Below, piece after piece: positions 34,671-42,220 of a DNA stretch of 64,000 nucleotides. The DNA comes from Rhodobiaceae bacterium (GTDB lineage Bacteria; Pseudomonadota; Alphaproteobacteria; Rhizobiales; Tepidamorphaceae). The number at the start of each line of letters is the position of its first letter. The stretch's first letter is position 1. The position numbers and the translations under genes are program-made. Location of the stretch: contig JACKJP010000002.1 in NCBI GenBank assembly GCA_020637895.1, forward strand, positions 682,001 through 746,000, given 5' to 3'. The notes beneath the pieces are model-generated. The model was not told where the DNA came from and ran no database searches. It was given only the letters and a program-made list of their open reading frames with translations.

Positions 34671-36226
34671 GCCGGTGTCACCACGGCTGGCTCACCATGG
34701 ATGCCGCCCATCAGCATGCCGATCCGTTCGACCGAAACGGTGGCAGCAGGGCCCATTTCGGTGAGACGTCCCTGATTGATGACGGCGACCGTGTCTGCCA
34801 GCAGAAGCAGTTCGTCGAGGTCCTGACTGATGAGGACGATGGCCGTGCCGGCGGCGGCGAGGTCGGCGATGGCCTGACGCACTGTAACCGCAGCACCCGC
34901 ATCGACGCCCCAGGTCGGCTGGGCAACGACCAGTATGCGCGGGTTCTGTGCGATCTCGCGGCCAAGAACGAATTTCTGCAGATTGCCGCCCGAAAGGCTT
35001 GATGCTTCCGCATCGACGCCAGTGGTGCGCACATCAAAACGCGAGATGACCTCGCCACTGAACCGCCGCGCGCGGCGCCGGCGGATGAGACCTGCACTGG
35101 TCAGGGCAAGCGTTCGCCTGCCCGTCAGCACAAGATTTTCCCAAAGCGTGAAGGACGGGACGGCGGCGTGACCGTTGCGTTCCTCCGGCAGTGCGCAAAG
35201 GCCCAGCGCCCGCCTTGAGGAAGGTGACTTGTCGCCGGCGGAAATGCCGCCGATGCGGATCACGCCCGGGGCGCAGGGCCGCTCGCCAGACAGCGCGGCA
35301 AAGAGTTCATTCTGTCCGTTGCCGGCGATGCCTGCGATACCGAATATCTCGCCGGCCTGGACCGAAAACGCGATTTCAGCGAGAGGCGTGCCGAACAGGG
35401 ATGATGGAGCAAGGGACAGCCCCTCGACGGAAAGGCGGACTTCGCGTTTGCGTGAAGGCGCCGTCGCCTGACGCGCCACGTCTTTCAGTTCCGATCCGAT
35501 CATCATCTCGGCGAGCTTGCGCGCGCTGGTCTTGCCCGGATTGCATTTTGCCACCTTTCGACCGGCGCGCAGGATCGTTGCGCTGTCGCAGAGCCGCTTC
35601 ACCTCTTCCAGCTTGTGCGAGATGTAGAGGATCGAACAGCCTTCTTCCGAGATCCGGCGCAACGTCTTGAAGAGGTGTTCGATCTCCTGCGGCGTCAGTA
35701 CCGAAGTCGGCTCATCCATGATCAGCAGCTTCGGCCTGAGCAGGAGCGCGCGCACGATCTCGATCCGCTGGCGTTCGCCGGCCGACAAGGTATGTACCGC
35801 GCGTCTGGGATCGAGCGGCAGATTGTAGGTATGGAGGATGTCGCGAATACGCGATTCCAGCCTGCGCCGCGGTACGGGCTCATCGAGACCGAGCGCAATA
35901 TTCTCCAGCACGGTCATGGCCTCAAACAGCGAAAAATGCTGGAAAACCATACCGATGCCGAGATATCGCGCGGTCTTCGGACTATCGATCGTGACAGGCT
36001 CGCCGTCCCAATAAATCTGACCGGCATCGGGTTTCAGCACGCCGTAGAGCATCTTGACGAGCGTCGATTTGCCAGCACCGTTCTCACCGACGAGCGCGTG
36101 GATTTCGCCCGGGGCTACGGACATGGTCACGTCGTCATTGGCGACGATCCCCGGAAAGCTGCGACAGATGCCCTTCAGAGCGATCCGCGGCGCCGCATCC
36201 TTCTTCTTCTGTTTCTGCCCCGCCAT
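34667..36226 (-). CDS. Nucleoside-type ABC transporter ATP-binding protein (double NBD)
   Basis: A 519-residue protein with two ATPase domains, as in the NupA/RbsA/YufO group. NBD1 is canonical (Walker A GENGAGKSTL, signature LSAGERQR, Walker B LLIMDEPTSVL). NBD2 has the usual degenerate P-loop (GIAGNGQNE) but a good signature (LSGGNLQKF). The ATG at 36226 follows the family start; a longer frame to 36301 would overlap the tetR gene region. The BMP-type binding protein normally encoded first in this operon is absent here. Confidence 0.92.
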   Translation of the reverse strand: MAGQKQKKKDAAPRIALKGICRSFPGIVANDDVTMSVAPGEIHALVGENGAGKSTLVKMLYGVLKPDAGQIYWDGEPVTIDSPKTARYLGIGMVFQHFSLFEAMTVLENIALGLDEPVPRRRLESRIRDILHTYNLPLDPRRAVHTLSAGERQRIEIVRALLLRPKLLIMDEPTSVLTPQEIEHLFKTLRRISEEGCSILYISHKLEEVKRLCDSATILRAGRKVAKCNPGKTSARKLAEMMIGSELKDVARQATAPSRKREVRLSVEGLSLAPSSLFGTPLAEIAFSVQAGEIFGIAGIAGNGQNELFAALSGERPCAPGVIRIGGISAGDKSPSSRRALGLCALPEERNGHAAVPSFTLWENLVLTGRRTLALTSAGLIRRRRARRFSGEVISRFDVRTTGVDAEASSLSGGNLQKFVLGREIAQNPRILVVAQPTWGVDAGAAVTVRQAIADLAAAGTAIVLISQDLDELLLLADTVAVINQGRLTEMGPAATVSVERIGMLMGGIHGEPAVVTPA

Positions 36227-36330
36227 TTCCGCCCGTCTTCCCCGACCCCTCGTGCAAGGACTCTTCGATCTATATTGCACCGCGTCAATAGTTGCGGACA
36301 AAAGCTTCGGGGAAATTGACGCTGGACAAA

Positions 36331-36348
36331 TACCGACCAGTTGGTATG
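36331..36348. promoter_or_regulatory. Candidate TetR operator, ATACC-N8-GGTAT palindrome
   Basis: ATACCGACCAGTTGGTAT is an imperfect dyad (14 of 18 bases symmetric) 27 bp before the tetR start, downstream of a TTGACG sequence at 36317. The core ACCGACCAGTTGGT resembles operators of TetR-type regulators, from memory. Autorepression of tetR and possibly control of the downstream genes is inferred. Confidence 0.55.
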
Positions 36349-36375
36349 TTCAGCGCGATAGAGACGGAGTTGCCG

Positions 36376-37005
36376 ATGACAAAGCAGGATACGAAACAGA
36401 CCGCGAGGGATCGCCTGCTCGATGCAGCGCTGGTCGTTATTCGGGAAAAGGGCTACGCGGCAGCGACGGTGGATGATCTGTGCGCGTCCGCCGGCGTGAC
36501 CAAGGGCGCATTCTTTCATCATTTCAGATCGAAGGAAGACCTCGCTGTCGCCGCAGCCGATTACTGGTCTCAAATGACCGGCGCGCTGTTTGCTGGCGCG
36601 CCCTATCATCGCCATAACGATCCGCTCGACCGGGTGCTTGCCTATGTCGATTTTCGGCGTGAGCTGCTCCAAGGCGCCGTGCCTGAATTCACCTGCCTCG
36701 TCGGCACGATGGTGCAGGAAACCTACGACAGCAATCCGGCAATACGCCTGGCGTGCGATGCCAGCATATCCGGCCATGCGCGGACACTCGAAGCGGATAT
36801 CGCCGAGGCGATGGAACTTCATGGCGTGAAGGGCGACTGGACCGCCGAGAGCCTCGCTCTTTTCACGCAGGCAGCACTGCAGGGCGCCTTCATCCTCGCC
36901 AAGGCCAAGGAGAGCTCAGAGGTCGCAGCCGACATGGTCGACCATCTGCACCGCTATATCGCCCTGCTTTTCGCCAGACCAGACCAGGCGACCAAAACAG
37001 CCTGA
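36376..37005 (+). CDS. TetR-family transcriptional regulator
   Basis: A 209-residue repressor-type protein. The helix-turn-helix reads TVDDLCASAGVTKGAFFHHF, the classical TetR signature, and a TetR C-terminal ligand domain follows. The ATG at 36376 has GGAG seven bases upstream. It is divergent from the nucleoside ABC operon and is followed 27 bp later by VOC, SRPBCC and DUF1428 genes on the same strand, which it may control through the dyad at 36331. Confidence 0.93.
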   Translation: MTKQDTKQTARDRLLDAALVVIREKGYAAATVDDLCASAGVTKGAFFHHFRSKEDLAVAAADYWSQMTGALFAGAPYHRHNDPLDRVLAYVDFRRELLQGAVPEFTCLVGTMVQETYDSNPAIRLACDASISGHARTLEADIAEAMELHGVKGDWTAESLALFTQAALQGAFILAKAKESSEVAADMVDHLHRYIALLFARPDQATKTA

Positions 37006-37032
37006 CCAGACCCCCACCAGGAGCAAGACAAC

Positions 37033-37518
37033 ATGAGCGAACAGAATGAGAAACCACATGAAACCGGTGTGCACAGCGTTTCCCCGCATCTGATCTGCAA
37101 GGATGCGGCGAAGGCGATCGAGTTCTATCGCAACGCGTTCGGCGCGACGGAGATGATGCGGCTGGAAGGCCCGAACGGAAAGCTGATGCATGGCTGTGTC
37201 TGCATCAACGGCTCATCGGTCATGCTCGTCGATGAAGCGCCCGAATGGAACATGTTGGGGCCCAAGGCACTTAAGGGAACACCGGTGACGATCCATCTGA
37301 TCGTTGATGACGCCGATGCCTTCGCAGAGCGCGCCGTCAAAGCCGGTGCGTCGCTGGTCATGCCGGTGGCGGACATGTTCTGGGGTGACCGTTACGGCGT
37401 CGTTGAAGATCCGTTCGGCCACCGATGGGCAATCGCAACGCCGAAGCGCAATGTATCGCCTGAGGAAATCAGGCAGGCCGTTGCAAGCATGACGCCCGAA
37501 TGCGAACCGCAGAGCTGA
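37033..37518 (+). CDS. VOC-family (glyoxalase/PhnB-like) protein
   Basis: A 161-residue protein with the PhnB-type VOC pattern: SPHLICKDAAKAIEFYRNAF, then a second half with GDRYGVVEDPFGHRWAIAT. Proteins of this group bind metal or small molecules; the actual reaction is unknown. It has an AGGAG site before the ATG and is followed 8 bp later by the SRPBCC gene. Confidence 0.88.
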   Translation: MSEQNEKPHETGVHSVSPHLICKDAAKAIEFYRNAFGATEMMRLEGPNGKLMHGCVCINGSSVMLVDEAPEWNMLGPKALKGTPVTIHLIVDDADAFAERAVKAGASLVMPVADMFWGDRYGVVEDPFGHRWAIATPKRNVSPEEIRQAVASMTPECEPQS

Positions 37519-37526
37519 GGACAGAA

Positions 37527-38003
37527 ATGATGGATGCGACGAGCGCAATGAATAGCCGCGAACTGGTTCTCGACCGGCTTCTGGACGCGCCGCGCAGCGC
37601 AATCTGGCGCTGCTGGACCGAACCGGAACTTCTCATGCAGTGGTTCTGCCCGAAACCGTGGACGGTGTCGCGTGTCGGAATCGACGTCCGCCCGGGCGGC
37701 TCAAGCCTTGTGGTGATGCGCAGTCCCGAGGGTGAGGAATTTCCCAATCCCGGCGTCTATCTGGAAGTCGTGCCAGGAAGGAAACTCGTCTTTACCGATG
37801 CCTATACAAGCGCGTGGCAGCCCTCGCAAAAGCCGTTCATGACGGCCGTCGTCACCTTCGACGACGAGGGCGATAAGACCCGCTACGTCGCGCGTTGCTT
37901 TCACTGGACGGTGGAAGACCGCGAGCAGCACGAAAAGATGGGTTTTCACGAAGGCTGGGGCCAGGCTGCCAATCAGCTTGAAGAACTCGCCAGGACCCTG
38001 TGA
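37527..38003 (+). CDS. SRPBCC (AHSA1-type) family protein
   Basis: A 158-residue START/AHSA1 fold protein, recognised by LDAPRSAIWRCWTEPELLMQ and the C-terminal GFHEGWGQAANQLEEL. Such proteins bind hydrophobic ligands and often sit with VOC and DUF1428 proteins downstream of a small regulator, as here. I placed the start at the ATG of 37527 behind a GAGGA site; an earlier in-frame ATG at 37500 overlaps the VOC gene. Confidence 0.88.
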   Translation: MMDATSAMNSRELVLDRLLDAPRSAIWRCWTEPELLMQWFCPKPWTVSRVGIDVRPGGSSLVVMRSPEGEEFPNPGVYLEVVPGRKLVFTDAYTSAWQPSQKPFMTAVVTFDDEGDKTRYVARCFHWTVEDREQHEKMGFHEGWGQAANQLEELARTL

Positions 38004-38031
38004 AGCGCAAACACGCCGAAGGAGTATCGGA

Positions 38032-38385
38032 ATGGCTTATGTGAACGGATTTCTGCTCGCGGTACCGACAGCAAATCGGGAAAAATATCGCGATATCACA
38101 GAGAAGGCTGCCGTGGTCTTCAAGGACTACGGTGCGCTGAACGTCGTTGAGGCCTGGGGCCAGGACGTGCCTGACGGCAAGATCACATCGTTTCCGATGG
38201 CAGTGAAACTCAAGGATGACGAGACGGTCGTGTTTTCATGGATCATCTGGCCGTCACGCGAAATGAGCGAAGCCGGTATGAAAAAGGCGATGGAGGATAG
38301 CCGCCTCGACATGAGTGCCAATGACATGCCGTTCGACGGGATGCGCATGATGTGGGGCGGCTTTGAAACAATCGTCGAAGCCTGA
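38032..38385 (+). CDS. DUF1428 family protein
   Basis: A 117-residue protein starting MAYVNGFLLAVPTANREKY, with W-containing ETVVFSWIIWPSRE and the C-terminal MPFDGMRMMWGGFE that marks DUF1428 (a dimeric alpha/beta-barrel, ABM-like fold). No activity is established. It is the last gene of the tetR-VOC-SRPBCC-DUF1428 run, with GGAG before its ATG. Confidence 0.9.
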   Translation: MAYVNGFLLAVPTANREKYRDITEKAAVVFKDYGALNVVEAWGQDVPDGKITSFPMAVKLKDDETVVFSWIIWPSREMSEAGMKKAMEDSRLDMSANDMPFDGMRMMWGGFETIVEA

Positions 38386-38498
38386 TCGAGCCACCGTCAA
38401 AATACGCAAAACGATAACCAAACCGACGGGAAAGCTCGCGCCGTTTACCGCATAAAAACACTTCGGCCCAAAAATCGCCCCGATTGCACGTTGCAGTT

Positions 38499-38524
38499 GG
38501 AACCGGATAACAGGGAGGAGCGTT
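38499..38524 (+). promoter_or_regulatory. EcfG-type (general stress) promoter, GGAACC-N16-CGTT
   Basis: GGAACC at 38499-38504 and CGTT at 38521-38524 are separated by 16 bases, the spacing and bases of the alphaproteobacterial EcfG consensus (GGAAC-N16/17-CGTT). The expected transcript start would fall at or just after the annotated ATG (38528), next to a second in-frame ATG at 38534. Confidence 0.5.
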
Positions 38525-38527
38525 CTT

Positions 38528-38821
38528 ATGAACATGGGCACGCATCCGGAAAAAAGAACCTACGCATCGGCACCGTCACCGCGGCCAGATGGATTCGACC
38601 GGTTGATCGAGCACTATGACGATCAGCTGGCGCCCCTCTTCGTGGGCAATTCCTTCAACGTTCTCATGGACTTGCGCAACGCCATCGACGCCCTTCGCCA
38701 GGAGGGCATCGAGAGCAATGGCCCTGCCCTGTCCCAGTTCGCCCATGCCTGGACGAATGCATCGCGCATGCTGACGCTTGCAGCGATTCGGCGCCGGCCC
38801 AGCAACGTCGTCGTTCATTAG
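38528..38821 (+). CDS. 97-residue protein of unknown function
   Basis: A small soluble protein I do not recognise. Residues 1-20 are polar and proline-rich. From about residue 22 (FDRLIEHYDDQLAPLF, NVLMDLRNAIDALRQEG) it looks all-helical, ending in a basic tail. A strong GGGAGGAG site precedes the ATG at 38528, but the same bases fall within an EcfG-like promoter spacer. If that promoter is used, translation may begin leaderless at 38534. It lies between the DUF1428 gene and argJ. Confidence 0.72.
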   Translation: MNMGTHPEKRTYASAPSPRPDGFDRLIEHYDDQLAPLFVGNSFNVLMDLRNAIDALRQEGIESNGPALSQFAHAWTNASRMLTLAAIRRRPSNVVVH

Positions 38822-38925
38822 ACGCGTTCGCCGGGTCTTTCGACTTTTCCTTATCGCCATAAATAGATAATCCTGTCGCCCGACGGCGGAACGGGCCGTT
38901 TTCCTTCACGCAGGATCGCCTCGCC

Positions 38926-40152
38926 ATGAAAGTTTCGCCTCTCGCGCCAGCCAGCTATCCGACGCTCAAACCGATCGATGGCGTGCGCATGGCTGCCGTC
39001 GAGTGCCAGATTCGCTACAAGGGCCGACCCGATCTCATGCTCATGGCATTTGATGAAGGTACTGCCGTTGCCGGCGCGCTGACCCGTTCGACGACCGCAG
39101 GGCCGCCCGTCGAATGGTGCCGGGCGCATCTCGCCGGCGGCACGGTGCGTGCCATCGCCGCCAATTCGGGCAACGCGAATGCCTATACGGGCCAGAAGGG
39201 CCACGCGATCGTCAGGGCAAGCGCCGAAAAGGCGGCCGAGGTCGTTGGATGCAAGGCGAGCGAAGTGTTCATCGCCTCGACCGGCGTGATCGGTGAGCCG
39301 CCGCCCCTGGAAAAACTGACCGCCGGCATCGAAAACGCATCCGGCCTGCTCAAGGCCGATGCCTGGATGGATACGGCGCGCGCCATCATGACGACGGACA
39401 CCTTCCCGAAGGTCGCAACCCGGCAAGCAACGATCGATGGCAAGACGGTGACGATAAACGGCATCGCCAAGGGTTCGGGCATGATCGCACCCGACATGGC
39501 GACGATGCTGGTCTTCATCGCAACCGACGCCGCGATTGCGCCCAAAGCGCTTCAGGACATGACCGATGGCGCCGTTGAACGCACCTTCAACTGCATCACG
39601 GTCGACAGCGACACCTCAACCAGCGATACGCTGATCACCGCTGCCACCGGCAAAGCGGGCAACACGCCCGTCAGTGAGGCAGACGATCCGCGCGCGGCCG
39701 ATTTCGCCGCCGCCTATGAAGCTCTATGCATGGAGCTCGCCCATCTGGTGATCCGGGATGGCGAGGGCGCCACCAAATTTGTCGAAATCGAAGTCACCGG
39801 TGCGAAGTCCGACAAGGATGCCAAACAGATCGCGCTCAGCATCGCCAATGCGCCGCTCGTCAAGACTGCGATTGCCGGTTCCGATCCCAACTGGGGGCGT
39901 ATCCTGATGGCCGTGGGCAAATCCGGAATCGCGCTAGACCAGCGCGACATCACCGTCACGATCTGCGGCATCAGGGTGACGGAGAACGGCGCGGTTGCGC
40001 CTTCCTATGTCGAAGCGGACGCCGCAGCCCTGATGAAGAAGGACGATATCTCCATCGGCGTCGACATCGCCCAGGGAAAGGGCAGGTCCAGGGTTTGGAC
40101 GTGCGACCTGACGCACGGTTATATCGACATCAATGTAAGCTATCGAAGCTAG
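38926..40152 (+). CDS. argJ: Bifunctional glutamate N-acetyltransferase / amino-acid acetyltransferase
   Basis: Enzyme of arginine synthesis that moves acetyl from N-acetylornithine to glutamate and, in bifunctional members, also uses acetyl-CoA. It is made as a 408-residue precursor that cuts itself between A192 and T193 in APDMATMLVF, giving alpha and beta chains. Other motifs are AANSGNANAYTG and GSDPNWGRI. Full length. Other arginine genes are not in the window. Confidence 0.97.
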   Translation: MKVSPLAPASYPTLKPIDGVRMAAVECQIRYKGRPDLMLMAFDEGTAVAGALTRSTTAGPPVEWCRAHLAGGTVRAIAANSGNANAYTGQKGHAIVRASAEKAAEVVGCKASEVFIASTGVIGEPPPLEKLTAGIENASGLLKADAWMDTARAIMTTDTFPKVATRQATIDGKTVTINGIAKGSGMIAPDMATMLVFIATDAAIAPKALQDMTDGAVERTFNCITVDSDTSTSDTLITAATGKAGNTPVSEADDPRAADFAAAYEALCMELAHLVIRDGEGATKFVEIEVTGAKSDKDAKQIALSIANAPLVKTAIAGSDPNWGRILMAVGKSGIALDQRDITVTICGIRVTENGAVAPSYVEADAAALMKKDDISIGVDIAQGKGRSRVWTCDLTHGYIDINVSYRS

Positions 40153-40170
40153 TCTCAGACCCGGTCGTTC

Positions 40171-40746
40171 TTACACCGGCGCGACCATCAGCAGGGCATC
40201 GCCCTGCGAATAGTGCAGTTCCGGGCACGGAACGAGCGGGCGACGGGCGACTTCCGCAAATCCCAGCCTTTGATACAGCTCGAGCGCTGGCCGGTTTTGC
40301 TCAAAGACGATGAGGCTGATGCAATTAAAATGTTCCAGGCGGGCCCGGGCCGCCGCAGCTTCCACCAGTTGCGTGCCGATACCTCGCCGGGCGAAGCGCT
40401 CGTGGACGGCAACCCCCGCGATATAAAAGCTCGGCGCTTCCTCCAATTCGCTATAGGGCCGCAGAACCGGGTCTTCGTCCGGTTCGCCGCGAGTCTCCAT
40501 GCCGAAGCCGTGCAACATCCCGGCGATCTCGCCATCGACCTTCGCGATCGTGCAGTTCTCAAAACTGAAGGCTATGCCCGTGCGCGCATAGCGCCGCTCC
40601 CCGACATCGAGCAAGTCTGATGCGCCGGGATCGACTTTGCGCCAGATGTAGGCGGCAAGGCCGTCCGAAGATATCAGAAACAGCTCCGCAATCGCCCGCG
40701 CGTCGTCGACGGTTGCAGGACGGAGCGTTGCCGGTTTGCCAGCCAT
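40171..40746 (-). CDS. GNAT-family N-acetyltransferase
   Basis: A 191-residue acetyltransferase with the GNAT core: beta strand AGVAVHERFARRGIGTQLVEA (acetyl-CoA-binding loop RRGIGT) and the closing NRPALELYQRLGF motif. The acceptor is unknown. It starts 3 bp after the class III aminotransferase gene ends, so the two are probably co-transcribed, and is convergent with argJ. Confidence 0.9.
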   Translation of the reverse strand: MAGKPATLRPATVDDARAIAELFLISSDGLAAYIWRKVDPGASDLLDVGERRYARTGIAFSFENCTIAKVDGEIAGMLHGFGMETRGEPDEDPVLRPYSELEEAPSFYIAGVAVHERFARRGIGTQLVEAAAARARLEHFNCISLIVFEQNRPALELYQRLGFAEVARRPLVPCPELHYSQGDALLMVAPV

Positions 40747-40749
40747 TGC

Positions 40750-42081
40750 CTAATCGACCGACGGGATGAACTCTTCGAGCATCCCCATCATACGGTCGAT
40801 CTGGTCTTTCTCGACAATCAGCGGCGGCGAAAGGGCGATCGTGTCGCCGGTGACGCGGATGAGCAGGCCCGCCCGGAAAGCCTTGACGAAGATTTCATAG
40901 GCCCGCTTGCCCGGCGCGCCCGGGCGGCTTTCAAGCTCGATGCCGCCGACAATGCCGCAATTGCGGATGTCGACGACGTGCTTTGTCCCTTTCAGCGCAT
41001 GCAGCTTTTCTTCCCAGTAGGGTTCAAGATCGGCGGCGCGTTCGAACAGCTTTTCCCGCCGGTAGATTTCCTGGGTCGCGAGCGCTGCCGCGCAGGCGGC
41101 CGGAGAGCCGGAATAGGTATAGCCGTGGAAAAATTCGATGACCGCTTCGTCGCCCTGCATCATGGCATCGTGGACAGCCTGCCTGACGAACACCGCGCCC
41201 ATCGGAATGACGCCGTTGGTCAGTCCCTTCGCGGTCGTCATGATGTCCGGCATCACACCGAATTTCTCCACCGCGAACGGCGCCCCGAGACGTCCGAATC
41301 CGGTGATGACCTCGTCGAAGATCAGAAGGATGCCATGCTTGTCGCAGATGGCGCGCAGACGTTGCAGGTAGTTTTCCGGCGGCACGAGCACACCGGTCGA
41401 GCCGGCGACCGGCTCGACGATGACGCAGGCGATCGTTTCCGCGCCGTGCAGCGCGATCAGCCGCTCAAGGTCGTCGGCATATTCGGCACCATGACGCGGC
41501 TGTCCCTTCGAGAACGCGTTGCGCGCCGGGTCGTGGGTGTGAACGATGTGGTCGGAGCCGGGCAGCAACGCAGCTGTAAACGTCTTCCGATTGGCGACGA
41601 GCCCGCCGACAGAAATTCCGCCGAAACCGACACCGTGATAGCCGCGTTCGCGGCCGATCACGCGGGTGCGACCGGCGTCGCCCTTGGCGCGGTGGTAGGC
41701 GAGCGCGATCTTCAGGGCCGTGTCCGCCGATTCGGAGCCCGAATTTGTGAAAAACACCCGGTTGAGCGCCTTGTCGACAACACCTGACAGGACTTCGGCG
41801 GTCTCGAAGGCCAGCGGGTGGCCCATCTGGAAGGTCGGCGCATAGTCCAACTCTTCCAGCTGCCGGCCAACGGCCTCGCTGATTTCGCGCCTGCCGTGAC
41901 CGGCATTGCAGCACCAGAGTCCTGAGGTGCCATCGAGCACCTGATTGCCGTCGACATCGGTGTAATACATGCCACTTGCGGCAGCGAGCATTCGCGGCGC
42001 CGCCTTGAACTGGCGGTTGGCCGTAAACGGCATCCAGAAATTCTCAAGCTTCGGCATATTGCCGCGCGGCTCAGCGTTCAT
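40750..42081 (-). CDS. Class III (omega) aminotransferase, beta-alanine:pyruvate type
   Basis: A 443-residue PLP enzyme. The PLP lysine is K285 (in TTAKGLTNG), the ring-binding Asp is D256 (in FDEVITGFGR), and SGSESADTALK holds the phosphate region. The N-terminus FWMPFTANRQFKAAPRM is typical of beta-alanine or omega-amino acid:pyruvate transaminases. It is divergent from the ThDP enzyme gene (139 bp between starts), which suggests a shared pathway, for example making an aldehyde or 2-oxo acid. The exact substrate cannot be read. Confidence 0.9.
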   Translation of the reverse strand: MNAEPRGNMPKLENFWMPFTANRQFKAAPRMLAAASGMYYTDVDGNQVLDGTSGLWCCNAGHGRREISEAVGRQLEELDYAPTFQMGHPLAFETAEVLSGVVDKALNRVFFTNSGSESADTALKIALAYHRAKGDAGRTRVIGRERGYHGVGFGGISVGGLVANRKTFTAALLPGSDHIVHTHDPARNAFSKGQPRHGAEYADDLERLIALHGAETIACVIVEPVAGSTGVLVPPENYLQRLRAICDKHGILLIFDEVITGFGRLGAPFAVEKFGVMPDIMTTAKGLTNGVIPMGAVFVRQAVHDAMMQGDEAVIEFFHGYTYSGSPAACAAALATQEIYRREKLFERAADLEPYWEEKLHALKGTKHVVDIRNCGIVGGIELESRPGAPGKRAYEIFVKAFRAGLLIRVTGDTIALSPPLIVEKDQIDRMMGMLEEFIPSVD

Positions 42082-42220
42082 GGGCTGATTTTCCCTAAAA
42101 GCGATTCCTCAAGATCGTTTCTTCGTCCTTTGGCGGTTCTTTATGCGGTTGAAATGACAGCCGTAAAGACAGACGCTCAGGAAATGCAGCATCGCGATCC
42201 GCACACGAGACGTTGAAAGC

